Below, one piece after another: positions 10,565-22,700 of a stretch of DNA of 64,000 nt. Source of the DNA: Pyricularia pennisetigena (taxonomy: Eukaryota; Ascomycota; Sordariomycetes; Magnaporthales; Pyriculariaceae); contig NW_021940919.1 of the NCBI RefSeq assembly GCF_004337985.1, positions 372,001 through 436,000 of the forward strand, given 5' to 3'. Below the pieces are notes generated by a model, which saw nothing but the letters and a program-made list of their open reading frames with translations, was not told the DNA's origin and did no database searches. Each line of letters starts with the position of its first letter. Positions within the stretch are counted from its first letter, which is position 1. The translations under genes and the position numbers were made by a program.

Positions 10565-12535
10565 TATTCTGCTTGTTTGCTAGCGGGTAAGCAGAGACGA
10601 GATTATGAACTTTCTTTTAAGAGTAATTACAGGCCTTTTTTTTTCTGATTATGATTGCATTCTTACACGATACATTTCATCTGTTTCGTGCTCTTCAAAG
10701 GAGCTAAGGCCATGGTTAGGTAGAGTTGAATCGCGAAACCCTTTTTTTTTTTTTTTTTTCTTCTCTTCCCCGCGAGGTTCGTCACTGAGAGAAACAGCCA
10801 ATCACTGGCTTTCATAATCTGATGATTTGGCTGGATTCGATCTACACATTTACTGGCACACTGGACATTACCGAGAGGCATGCGTCGAGGTCGGCGAGCA
10901 GGTTTACGTGCTCAAATGCAGGAAGCCTTGACTGCCCCATTGATAGTCCTGACTTTCCTTACGCCTGATTTTCTCACGGTGACTGGTCTTCAGACAGGTG
11001 GACCAAAGCAATTCTACCCATCGAATACAGACGTAGTGGCCTCATATTAAATAAGCTTTAAACTTTGATAAGCAGCCCAAAGCTGTTGAAAACCGCTTCG
11101 CACGCATCTGATTGTCACATGATCTTGATTTTGTAACTAGGCAGTATTGTGTGTTGCGACGGCTTCATCACCTGGCTCCGCTTTTGAAACTTCAACATCG
11201 GAATGGAAGGCAATGAGATATAATTTTATTATTATTATTACTATTATATATAATTTTTTTTTCGCACCCTTGCCAACCACGATCCCATGATCCTAGCAAG
11301 ATAATCCGAAAGTCAAAGGCCCAGGCCGCTTGACTTGTAGGACGGACTGATTGGGGTATACCCAGGCTTCGTGATACCATGTTATAACATTTTTGCAAAG
11401 CCACAACCTTGGCAAAAAGACTATCAACAGGAATGCCTTGGATGCGTCGTTGAGGCAATCTTTTTGTCTTGGCGAAATTATCATGTGACAAAAGTCAGAT
11501 ACCGTAACATCTGTGAGCTGCAGGTTATCACTAGCAGTAGATCTGTGTTTGGCACCTCTCTGTAAATGGTGGGTTCGTTTTTTTTTTTTTTTTTTTTTTT
11601 TTTCCTTCTTCTTCTCCCCTTTTCCTCTTTTCCTCTTTCCTTTTCTTCACCCGGTCTTGCCAAAGTGACAGATTGTGCTACCGCTTTTTGTCAGCTCTGT
11701 CACCATGTGTACGGATGATATGCCGGTTCGTCTCAGGCCAATTTAGCTTCGCACTTTTTGTACGTAAACTTGAACGTGGCACCAAGCCTAAAGGGGGAGG
11801 AAATACACGTCATTCCTGTCAAACCCGATCGTTCAACGGGAAGCACGGACGATGGATTTATTTTAGCACTTTTAATTTATTATCTTTTCTTTATATTTCG
11901 TACGGAACCGTCGGAGATTTGGATGAAATAATTTGTAATCAAGTTACTTTGATGTAACTTTTTTTTTTTCCTTTATTCGCTAGCTAAACCAAAAAAACGA
12001 AGGCCTGCTTCCAGCTATGCCCAATGTGGGACGAATGCCTAGAACTAGAACCAAGTGTTACAAAAAGAGACTACAATGTGCCGACGGTAGTTTCTGGCAA
12101 GCAGAAAAGTCCGAGGTGCCGATGTAAGATATTGAGGGGAAAGATGAAAGCGCGTGCTTTGGAAAAAAAAGTCTTTGAAGAGAGAAAAAAAAAAGCCGCC
12201 CTGGGTATTTGTATACAATATAGTCGTTACCGTGATATTCCCCCCTGAAGATGAACGCCTTGCAGTAAAGCCATGTTTGTGCCCTAGAAATAGTAGCGAA
12301 TGTGTTGGAAAAGGATAAAGGTGATATAAAGGAGGAAGGGAAAAGACTGAAATAAAACGCTTGCTGAGAAAAAAAAAAAAAAAAAAAGAGAAGGCCGACA
12401 TAGGAAAGTTTGCGAAAGGGGTGGGGTATTGTGCTCAGTTGCTCAAAAAGGAGTGATTACAAACAAGATACAAGATAAGAGTTAAAAAAAAAGAATATTG
12501 GCATGGTTTGCAGTTACAGTTGTTTGGACTCCTTT
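10565..12535. other. Intergenic, about 2 kb between convergent genes
   Basis: No supported gene. It contains T/A homopolymers (T runs at about 10741-10759 and 11578-11603; A runs at about 12370-12386) and an AT-rich ATTATT stretch at about 11224-11255. The flanking genes point toward each other, so this is shared 3' sequence with little need for promoters. Confidence 0.5.
11578..11603. repeat. Poly(T) tract, 26 bp
   Basis: Uninterrupted T run followed by a CTTCTTCTCC pyrimidine stretch. This is one of several long homopolymers in the intergenic DNA of this window. No target-site duplication or adjacent element body was seen, so I do not call a retroposon. Confidence 0.85.
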
Positions 12536-13387
12536 TTACGGGATGTCGAAGCAGTCTTCCTCGGTGACCTTGTCGGTCTCAGAGACGAAGACGATGCCCC
12601 TCCTCTTCCACTCGCCCCTCTTGAGCAGGTGGGCGGGGGTGTCGGGCTGAGTGGAGGGCGGGCGCCTGCTCCTGGGCGACGGGATGAGCTCGCTGGGGAC
12701 GCTGTCCCGCGAGCAGTCAAGGTTCAGCCACGAGGTGCCCGAGTGGTCCGACTCCATGGTGGACGAGGTCAGGGGCCGGGGAGGCGTGGTGCGAGGCGCC
12801 AGGTGGTCGTGCCTGTGGCCGTCGCGGTTGGCGGCGGCGAATCCAAAATCGAAACCCTCATGGATGTCCATCTCGGCCGTCTTCATGCGCTGGAAGAGTG
12901 GACGCCGGTTGGCGAGGGGCGGCGGAGGGCGGAGTGCCGTCATAGCGTAGTGATCGATGATGTCTTCAAAATCGTGCTCCGCCACAGGGGTCTGCATGTC
13001 ATAGTCGTCGTCTTCGTCATCGTCGTAGCTGTTGTCATCGTGACCACCGCCGCCACTCCCCCTTTGCAGCGGTGCCTGCCGCGGCATGGGGATATAGGGG
13101 GACCTGTCGACGTCCAGTGGTGGGTGGCATCTGAGAGGGTCCCAGTCGGACGACTGCCTCTCGTGCTCACTCGGGGAGCGGGAGTGATGGTGGTAAGTGG
13201 GGGTCGAGAAGCTTGCTGCCGTCGACGCCTCGGAGCTGAGGGATGAGGTGCTGGCGGTGCTGTCTTTGCGAACGTGCATGGGTGGGCTGATGCGGAGCTT
13301 CTTCTCGCTCCGGCATTTGCGGAGGAGTCGGTGGCCGGCCTGGGAGAGCATGCTGTGATGATGATGCTGATGCTGATGGCCGATCAT
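12536..13387 (-). CDS. Conserved fungal protein of unknown function, His-rich N-terminus
   Basis: Single-exon frame of 283 residues on the minus strand, with the ATG at 13387. The start is followed by a His/Gln-rich run (residues 4-11). A Ser/Thr-rich region, a Gly/Asp-rich acidic patch (GGGGHDDNSYDDDEDDDY) and a Pro-rich region follow. The C-terminal ~30 residues are different: compact and charged, with LLKRGEWKRRGIVFVSETD, a segment I associate with an uncharacterised family in Pezizomycotina. No enzyme signature, membrane segment or signal peptide is visible. Arg-x-x-Ser/Thr sites suggest phosphorylation. The plus-strand frame over the same DNA (12503-13246) is Val/Arg-rich and looks like a GC-driven shadow. 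Upstream lies a very long gene-poor region. Function unknown; moderate-to-good confidence that the frame is coding. Confidence 0.7.
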   Translation of the reverse strand: MIGHQHQHHHHSMLSQAGHRLLRKCRSEKKLRISPPMHVRKDSTASTSSLSSEASTAASFSTPTYHHHSRSPSEHERQSSDWDPLRCHPPLDVDRSPYIPMPRQAPLQRGSGGGGHDDNSYDDDEDDDYDMQTPVAEHDFEDIIDHYAMTALRPPPPLANRRPLFQRMKTAEMDIHEGFDFGFAAANRDGHRHDHLAPRTTPPRPLTSSTMESDHSGTSWLNLDCSRDSVPSELIPSPRSRRPPSTQPDTPAHLLKRGEWKRRGIVFVSETDKVTEEDCFDIP

Positions 13388-16300
13388 GATTTAAAAACTG
13401 GAGGGAGATAGTGAATGTGTGTTTCCCCCCCTTTTTCTATCTCGCTGTCTCTCTCTCTCTCTCAACTCCCCCGAAAAGGAGTGTGGGTGACCGCCGGCAA
13501 TGGGCTTGGCCTTGTAGTTGGAATATAGTTACTCGTAGAGAGGTAAGGTGGGCAGGATCAGGAAAGGAGTGCTGATCCTCCTCTGATATATATGGAGAAA
13601 TTGAACCTGGTTCGGTAGTGGAATATTTTGTTCGAAGCCAAGGAGGAACCATAGCCGAGTGAGGGTGGGGAGGCTATGATGATATATGTATGTATGCATG
13701 CGGTGAAAGCAGGTAGGGCAAGCAGATCGGAGTGGAATATCCTAGTCAAATCTTGCTCTTCTCCTCCAAGTTAACCGCAGCGCCGGGAAATTTGGTAGTG
13801 GTCACGAAGCAAGGAAGGGTGTGAGTCGAAGAGGGGGTGCGGCGTGATGGAATGGATGGCATGCAGGTCTGCCTGCCCTGCAGGGGTGGGAAGCCCGGGA
13901 CGAGTGGAGTATACGTCGTAAGCCCACCAAGCCCACTACCATAGTAAGTGCATCTTTGGCAAGCCTATCATCAGGTACCCCACATGGAGAGGAAGAAGAA
14001 AGAAGTGACACTGACATGATGAAAAGAAAAAAAAAAAAAAAAAAAATCCACAGAGCGGTGGATGGCCTGGCCTGGAATGTACAAGCAGCACCAAACCGAT
14101 CATCGGGTATGGGAGTTGATCGCGCCATGTACGTAAGGTAGTGGGAAGCACGGTTTTTTTTTTTCTTTTTTCTTTCCTTTTCTTTCTTGTTGCTCAGATG
14201 CCTTACGAGGTGCACAAGCAAACACTTATGACTCGAAGCCTCGAACTTGACGTCGATACATAAACAAAAGAGAGGAAGCAAGCAAAACTAAAACGATCAA
14301 AGGCCATCCGTGCAGACGGGATGAGCCACGCTTTGCGGCAACGCAAGCACGCATGCATGCAGTCAAACAGTCAGTCAGTCAATCAGTCATGACAGAGTGA
14401 CGCCGCCCGCCAGGCAAGAATTGCGTGGAAACCAAGGTGTGAAAAAGCCTCGGAAAAGACCACCGAATGCGAGATACACACCAAGACCCACCCACCTAAG
14501 CCTATGCTGGATTAGGTACTTAGTAGGCGCGTTAATACCCAACGCGGAACATTGGGGTCCCCTCGGGAATAGGCTTTCTCGTGGTAACCCTGATAGGTGA
14601 CAATTAACTTTTTTTCTGTTTTGTTTTTTTTGGCTTCAATTCCCCTGCCAGGCTGAGACTTCACCTAGCCTTCCATTTGCAGCTTGTTTTGATATGTCGT
14701 CTATCCAAAACATCTACATCCGTCCAAAAAGAACTTCCATTATAGGAATTTCGTTTTCGTTATGTGTTTCCAAGCTGGAGGATCAAAACAGATAGCATTG
14801 TACTTTGTAGATGGTGCAAAAAAATGGGAATACGTCATATGAGCCGTGCTTTGCGCGTTATGTCATCCGGTAAGACCTTTTGGAACAGGGGGTGCCATGG
14901 CGTCCGATGGGAACTGGGGGGCAGCTAATGATCTACTATAGTAAGTAATTACACCTTACCTCTCTCGCTTGCCAAGATTGAGCAGGGATGGCAGGAGGAA
15001 AAAAGAGAAATTCGAAGAACAGAACAAAACAACAGAAGAAGAAAAAGGGCTGAGAGAGACGAGGGCAGTGCGCAAGACGTTACGTGAGATGTTGACTTTC
15101 TGTCATCCAGACTTCATCATCCGTTTCAGGTCAATTCACATTTCTGAATTTCTTGGTAGAGTCATCATGTCGGGGCAAACGGGGATGGCTCATTGGTGAC
15201 CCAACAAGGCAGCTTGTCGTTTCTCGTCCAAACCTTGAGTAATATTTACTGTATGCTTTTATTTTTCTCCATTTTCTTTTTTTTCCCCTCTTGTCTCCTC
15301 CTTTTCTTTTTCTTTTCTTTTTCCCCTAGGTATCTGCAAGTTTTCGCCCTGCCACGCTGTGCCCGCTTTAAAATGGGATGGACAAGGGTGGCGTTCATGA
15401 CAGGGGTGTACGGTCAGGGACAGGGGCGCTTGGAAAACAATAGCAAGAGCAAGAGAGCTTATTGCAGGTAGAGCACACCACCAAACCCGCTGCGTTCGGA
15501 CGGACTGAGAGCTCCTTGCACAAAAAAGGCCAGTAATTACGGTACGGTTCGTATGCGAAAACCCATGCAAGCAGGCATCCAAAGTACTGCACCGCACCTA
15601 TTCCGGAACACGATGAGATCCCATCCCCGCCATCCTTCGGGTAGTGGGCGATGATTCATTGACTAAATGACCAACTGTCCACTTCTCGAATGATTGATTG
15701 TTGAATGATTCTTTTGATCGTACAGAATCGCATCGGGCAAACATGATTGGGCATCTCTCGCGTCCGACGGAATGAGAGGGAAAGGATTCGTGATTTGCTT
15801 ACACGGTTGAAACGGTGCAATGGTAAATCTTGATGGAAACAAGAGATCTGCCCACCTACAGGATCTCGTATACATCATTGTTTTTCATGCTTCGCCCAAT
15901 AGGCAACCCCGAGCAAGATGCCATGAAACAGCTTCGCCACTGGTGCTTCCCACATTCTCAGAGTGAAAACAGACAAAAATGAAAGGCTCATACCCAGGTA
16001 CAGTATATAATGTACAGTAGTATTGACTATTTCAGAATAGGGTAATTAATATCCAGGCACACGAGGCTTTTGCGCAGCATACCGGTAATATCGCATCTTG
16101 GCTATCCCAAAGTGTGTTTTACGCCAATGGCAAAAACATGAGACGATTTAGACGACACGGTATTACCTGACCGATCTTTGCCTAACCTGGGCCACCGAGC
16201 CTGCTAGTACAATTTCTATTCTTGAGTATACTCGAATTGTCCGCGATTGATAGGCTGGTATCAAGGTCGCTGGTGCCCTGGTCGGGCAGCCACCAAGCGC

Positions 16301-18915
16301 CACCCGTCCCAGACCTAAATCCTTCGCACAAAAAAAAAAAAACATCGAGATGTCCACCATATCCGTACCGAAGCCTCGGACAACATCATCCGCATCATCC
16401 GCATCATCAGCATCATCGCCAATGAGCCTGGCATGGCGAGCATTGACGATATTACGCAAGGGTGAGCACTTTAAACGCGGTAGACTTGTTTCTAAAGACT
16501 CATCCGACCCTCCCATGGGAAATTCTTCAATGCAACCGACACTCTTTTTTTGTCTCAAGGCCCCAATTCACAACTATGTTTACCTAGTCGCCAAGGCTTA
16601 GCATTTTGGGTAGCGCTGCGACGTTGCCCTTGTTAGCTTTAGATAAACTTGAAGCTATCGAAAAGCAAGTCCCCACTTTCGTTCTCCTCCACGCGGGCTT
16701 GCAGTCGGCTCGTTCGGCAGGCTTCTTTGGCAACTGGGGCTGTATTCTCCTAATCTTAATACCTTCACATGATCATGAAGACAGGAACGAATCAGAAAAG
16801 CACGTCAGGATATCCGGAGCAGCCCAGATAAAATACGGGAGTCTCGGACGGCCCGAAACATTTGCTTTTGGGTCTGGTGATGGAAGCTCAAGAGATTTGG
16901 AAAGGCGGGAGTCGCCAGAAGAATAAAAAATCAAACAGACAAGTGACTGATTCAATATCTATAATAGTCCATGGTAAGATTAATACTCCATTGTAAGATC
17001 GTGTACCTTGATCGGGCGTTGCTAAGAGAGGTCAGCTGCATCAGAAAAAAAGAAGAAAAAAAAAAGTGATATCGAAAAAAACCCCACACCCACCTTTTCT
17101 CGATAACATGGGATTTAATGCGGGCATTTTGAGGCAAACGCAGGTTCAAGTGCGAAAACTGTGTTCCTGCACGTCCGATGTTACCATCATCTGCACCTCT
17201 CCCAATTGGACTGAAAAAAAAAAAACTTCCGGGTAGTCAGGGGGGCCGCATGGAAAGCTGTCAGGTACGGAATTGCCAGGTGGGTGTGAACAGCGGGCTA
17301 GAATAATTGCCGCGGCGCGAGCCCGGGAAATGTGGCACAAGAAGCTTCAAACCGGGCCGTGCCTATACACACCTCTCGCCTTGTCTTGACACGAGTAATC
17401 CAAAGTCAATGTTTGTTTGTTCTGTTGCTGTTGTTGCCCCTCGCTTATCATCTCACGGCTAAAACTAGCGTAACAATCCAAGAACTTCGTGATTGAAGCC
17501 TGGGAGTAAACAGACAAACGCGCTTGGCATTACACGTAATAAACTTCAAACAACTCTCTGTGCCTGGCCTGAGCTAGAACGACGCCACCGCCAGCTTAGC
17601 GCAGGTCCAACTCGCAAGGCGAGGTGAATGCTATTCGAAGCCATACGGGACTTGGCCGAGATCCTATTCAGGAGGCCGGCCGAGAGGGGTTGCGCTTCCG
17701 GGAACGAGCCGGGCACAGGACTAGACAAAGACTATACTACTACCTCTTTAGCTAGCCAGAATATCTCAAATAGTATCTTACCTGAGCATCACACCGACAT
17801 TGCACCGCACTTTCCTCGCCCCCAAAACATTTGCTTATCGTTCACAGCCCTACTCGGCAGCGGGCGGGGGAAAAAAAAACTTGGAAACCGAGAACGCTAC
17901 TGATGGACCGGCGACGATAGCTGAGCAGACTCGTAGAGTTTCTCTCGATTTGCATACATGTTTCCGATCAACGACCGCCAATGCCAAACATCTCCATCTA
18001 AATGCGACCTGGACCGCAAGGACGCCAAAGAGACGTGTCGACGCATGAACAATGACGCGATAAGCATCAATTTACAAACCATCACATTGCTTCGCGTGGC
18101 AGAAAAAAGCATCTTTGGAAAATCGACGAGGGGCAAAGAAAGAGTATGGTTGTGATTGGATATCATTTGCATTCCGGTCGCGGGCGGCCCGAGGCCGCCT
18201 GTGACGCCGCCTCACGGACGACCCCCGGAACTTCAAAGTTCATGACTAGTGTTTTGGTGATCCCCCAGACTTTCCTCGACATGTTACAGAAAACAAGACC
18301 TCGAAGGTTCTGCTCTGGGAAACAATAAAGTTTACTCTCACCCTTGCAGCTCAGGGGTAAGATGATTACCGCTTTTGGTGAGACCCTATCGAGTACCGTG
18401 GTTATAGGCTATAGCTCTGGAAGCTCAAAGAAACGCGCTTGGTGCCTGGCACCGTGGCTAATGGCAAAAGAGGTACGGTAGCACATCTGATAACCAATGT
18501 AAAACGACACGGCCGAAGCATAACTGCCCGTGGCTGACAAGCCCTCTAAGGCTTGTCAGGGACGCCGCATTAAAAAAAAAAAAAAATGAATAAGAAAAGT
18601 TTCAAGAGAAACCCGCTAAGACCTCCATAGGAGCTTGTTGAGCAAAACCGGTCGCGAAAGGCCTGTTGATCGACCACTAACAGCGTCCCTTTGATTTCAA
18701 AGAGACACATTTCTCAACCCCGCCAACTCGACGTGTGTTCGAGAGCGGCACAGCACTGCCAACTGATCGTCCTGGCTAGGGATGGAATCTGCTCGTAATG
18801 TCTGACTTGCGCCCATCATTGCGGCCACATCATCTATTGGCTCTCGCTGAAGACTTGGGAGTCATCCATTGCTCCACGCATGAGTATGTGGTGTTGAATC
18901 GTTGAGTTGTCATCA
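13388..18915. other. Gene-poor region of 5.5 kb
   Basis: I find no supported protein gene, tRNA or rRNA. The longest frames (for example minus 13802-14281, minus 16163-16558) are interrupted by homopolymer-encoded Lys/Phe runs and have no recognisable domain or splice partners. It contains A/T homopolymers (about 14028-14046, 17213-17224, 18572-18585), a CAGT microsatellite near 14363-14387, a CATCATCCG repeat near 16383-16420 and a perfect hairpin at 18534-18559. Unannotated non-coding transcripts or very short exons cannot be excluded by eye. Confidence 0.5.
18534..18559. repeat. Perfect 10-bp inverted repeat with 6-base loop
   Basis: The arms CTGACAAGCC and GGCTTGTCAG are exactly complementary around the loop CTCTAA, and 14 A follow after 12 bases. 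The hairpin lies 357 bp from the COX16 stop, on that gene's downstream side. It could be a structured RNA, a protein-binding palindrome or chance. No larger terminal inverted repeats were seen around it. Confidence 0.8.
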
Positions 18916-19346
18916 TCATAGCTTGCCATCGCTCTCGCCCTTGAACCGCTCCACTCGCTTCTGTTCCCAATTATCGAGATCCTTGGCTGCGAGCCTCTGT
19001 TCGATTGCAAATGGGAAATGTTGTCAGCGATGAGAAGTCATACCCGTACAATCCAACTGTCTTTTTGTTCTTATCTTACGTAGTACTCCTCCCTGATGTC
19101 GACCTGCCTCCGGTCCTTGCCCAGTCCCAGCTCCTCCTCTTTGGTCAACTGCCTGACCCGACGGTCGTGCTTTTCGTATCGGATGGCCGTCGCTGGGGTG
19201 AGGACAAACGACCCCGCGACTATTATGCTGATAAATGGTAGCCCGAAGAGCAAGAATGGGTACTTCTGCATGGCGGTACGGTATTTGATGCCTAGCTTGT
19301 TCGCGTCTGCGGCGCCGCGGAATTTTTTGTTGGAAAAGATGGCCAT
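18916..19346 (-). CDS. COX16: Cox16, mitochondrial cytochrome c oxidase assembly protein
   Basis: Two exons on the minus strand: 19346-19080 and 18996-18916, giving 115 residues. The intron (19079-18997) starts GTAAG and ends ACAG. The start is placed at MAIFSNKKFR, because Cox16 proteins begin just before the basic KKFR segment; an upstream in-frame Met exists at 19427 but gives an atypical leader. A single membrane segment is seen at YPFLLFGLPFISIIVAGSF, followed by the family hallmark RYEKHDRRV...RRQVDIREEYY. The second exon supplies RLAAKDLDNWEQKRVERFKG, as in other fungi. Cox16 is a small inner-membrane protein needed for complex IV assembly, in particular for handling Cox2/Cox1 modules. 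The gene diverges from the MEC1/ATR gene with 417 bp between start codons. The family assignment is confident. Confidence 0.92.
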
Positions 19347-19763
19347 TGTCGTTGGGGTTCGCGTTCTTTTGAAATTCAATACAAGCCGAGTATGGAGAAG
19401 AAAGGCCCGTATCGTAACAGTGTGCACGATGTTGTTCCCAAGGCCACCTCTTCTTACATTGGTTACGATGTATGCAGTATCACATCAAACATAGTAAACA
19501 TGCAAGGCTGCGTCGCGCTGAGATTGATCTCCAGATTCTGCCCAGAGTGGGGCCCCCACCGTGACGCATGCACAAGGACCCGCCAGCCAAAGAAAGTTTA
19601 ATGGGCTCACGTGATTGCGTGTGTACCCAACGGCGCGTCCAAGTCAATCGGGGCGCCAGGCCTGTTCATTCCATTGTTGGTTTTGGTCAGATCTACCCCG
19701 CGACAGGTTGCACTCTTTACATTGCCGTCACCAGCTCTCCCACAAGCAAATGAGGGCTGCAGA
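19347..19763. promoter_or_regulatory. Shared divergent promoter of COX16 and MEC1
   Basis: 417 bp separate the two start codons, so both promoters must lie here or overlap the leaders. No TATA box is obvious. A housekeeping, TATA-less bidirectional promoter is the simplest reading. Confidence 0.5.
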
Positions 19764-22700
19764 ATGGCCCCAGAGTCATTTGGCCGAGTCGAGGCAGTCG
19801 AGCGGAGAGTCTCGGCTGCCATGGCGCCTCCCCAGGCACCCAACCAGCCGCCGCCGTCAACGCTGGCTGCGCAGCTTGTCGAGAACTTTTCCGCCTCGGT
19901 GCGGTCGTCCCGCGCTGCAGACGAAACCGCCGAGCTGCAGAAGTTCCTGCCGGTGATAGAGCGTATAAAAAACGATCCCGAGCTGCTCAAGACGGCCCAA
20001 GATCGCATCGAGCACAACCACATGTTGATATACGTGTTTGGGCTCATCTCGCTCGATGGCCTTAAATGGGGCGATCCATTCGTATCGCGTGCTCAGATCA
20101 AGCAGCTCGAGGCCGAAACCCTCAAGGCCGTCAACTTTCTCAAGATGACCATTCGCGAAACCCCTGCAGTCCTTGCTTACGTCGCGGAGGAGGGCACCTT
20201 TCTGTTCCGCAAGAGCGAGCCTCTGTGGCTTTGGATCTTGCCCAGAGTCTTGAGGCTTCTCGGCATGGAGACGGCATCAGCCGTGTCCCATCCCATTGAG
20301 GAGCTTTGCCGTTTTGTTTTGCTTACTGCGAACCAGCACTGCGACCTGTGGGGCCATACTGCCGGGATTCTGCGCTACCTCCAAGGATGTGTTGACTGTG
20401 AGTTTCCTTTGTCCAGTGGCCTTTTGGATTTTGATGCAAGACTAACTTGCTCAAATAGCTACTCTGGGTCATCTCTTTGAAACTCCTCTCATCAGTGTAA
20501 AATCTGCTTTCCCCTCAAAATTGCCCACCAAGGATTTCCTGCCCGATGCGTCCTTTCAGGACTGCACCTACAAGGTAGCTACAGTGAAACATGCACTTGA
20601 AAACGCATCATCTGTTCTTTGCATAATATGCGGCGCCGTCGTATCGACCAGTCAACCTGAGCTGGCTCTTGCTTCATCTTTCCAACAGACCATACCGTGG
20701 CTTGTCGATTCGTTGCAGTCGTATTACGGCGTGCACGAAAGCTATGCAAACGGCTTGGATGTTAAGTCGGTCGCCGTTCTGCAATGCCTTGTGGATTTAA
20801 TAGCATCCCAGTACGCTCCATTAGATGTCACAAGCAGCGACGTTCACTATAAAACGTTTAGTGTCTTGGTTCTTTTGTGCGGCCGCTTTCTGGAACCGGC
20901 CTCAGAGCTCTTCGCCACCGATGATAATGGTGTAGCGGCCAGGAAAGTTTTTAGTTTTGCTCTTGTCTACATCAGTCATGCTGCAGTTAGATACAAACCA
21001 ATTAGCCGGCTTGCCGTTTCCCAGATACTCAACCCATTGGGCACCCTGGCTTCACAGATTAATGAACTTGGACCTGGCACAGACATTACGGTGAGTTATG
21101 AGACCAGTATCAACTGGCCAGAGAGAGGCCAACACATTTGCTAACGCAAATACCGCTACAGCATTGTATAAGCCTCCTGACCAACGCGAGCTCTAGTACA
21201 GACCCGGGAAGCTTCCACCCCGGCGTTCAGCTCGACAGTTTTGTCGAACCATCACTCAGGCAATGTGTTGCAAAGCTGAAACTTTATAAAAAGCCTGTCG
21301 GTGAATCTCAGCCATCGGCCAAGCGCAGGAAACTTTCAACAGAACCAAGACTACTTCCTCACCTCCTAAGCTCTATCTGCAGAATCTTCAATGCCGATGC
21401 TTTGCAAGACTACACTTTGCTTGAGAATCTTATATCGTGAGTCCTCAGTTTATCATGATGGGTACTAAAGTCCGTGCATGCTCATAAATTGACTCTCGCA
21501 GGAATGGCCTGTCGTCACTCGATGAGCATCACGCTTGTCAAGTCCTCGAACTACTTTCCTATGTATCCTGTGCTACCGACAATACCCTGACCATGACCAG
21601 CAGCACTTCCAACACGCAAAATCTACACTGCACATTCTGCTCATTTTATGACAGGGGCCGCAAGACTCCATTGTGCTTCGACATTAGCGCAAAGTCAATG
21701 GTTGCCAGGGTCTTTGGGCACATCGTCAAACTGCCCTCTCTAACCAATTCTAAGAAGTCCAGGGTCGTGGCGATGATGGCCTTGAGGAAAGTAGTGTCGC
21801 ATACTAGAGACCCCGATCTGCTGGACCTGGAAAAGTCGGTGACTGGTCACTGGTGCGTTCAGTCACTGAACAGCTCCGTAAGGGAGTTGCGTATTGCGGC
21901 TGGGTAAGTATAAATCGGGTTTGCTGGCTGATCTATAAGATGCCTACAGAGGCTGATTGCATACGCTTTAGGAGGACTCTTGCCGTGTTTTTGCAGGGCT
22001 CTGAATCAGCAACACGAGGGACCAGAGACTTGGTTGCGCGGAACAAGTCGATCGCACTCGGTCTTCTGAAGACCCTTTCTGATAAGAACATTGCCCACTT
22101 GAATGAAACATGTATAATGGCGTGGGGCCAGGTTGGAATGTACGTATTGCTCCCATTGTTTGTTGCCCTGCCCTACTTCCAGCTAACGTTTCGTAGGGTT
22201 GTGTCCGATGAAGGATTGAGCTTAGTCCTCGTGAAACTCCTCGACTTTTTGGGACACAGCAATACAATGATTTCAGCGTTTGCTTTCAACGAAGTAAGTG
22301 CACCACCTATCGTGCGTTGTTTGAACAAGTGCATGGCTGACAGGAGGTACGTTAAACCAGATACTGAACCTTGCTGCAGCCCGTAAAACAACGCCGCGGC
22401 GATTGTTCGACCCATTTTGGAGGAGTATAGCCTTCTCAACCGTCAAAGACATGATATCTAGGCCTCAAACCACACGACTCACCGCAGAGCTACTACAAAT
22501 CAGCGTATCGAATCACTTGCTGTCGATTCAGCAGTACGCCTTGCCATGGCTTGTTTTGACCAAGAAGAGGGAGATTGTACAAAAGATCGCCGAGGCTCGC
22601 GGCGAGAAAGCTGCATGGCAGCCTATTCTCGACTGCAACAATCTTGCTTACATTCTTGCATTGCTACTTGTCCAAGACGTTCCTGACACACACGAGTTTG

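Noticed and set aside
12503..13246. 247-codon plus-strand frame
   Set aside because: It lies antisense to the better-supported minus-strand gene at 12536-13387. Its Val/Arg/Gly-rich sequence is what a GC-rich complementary strand produces.
13802..14281. 159-codon minus-strand frame
   Set aside because: Contains Phe and Lys runs encoded by homopolymers, no domain and no splice partners.
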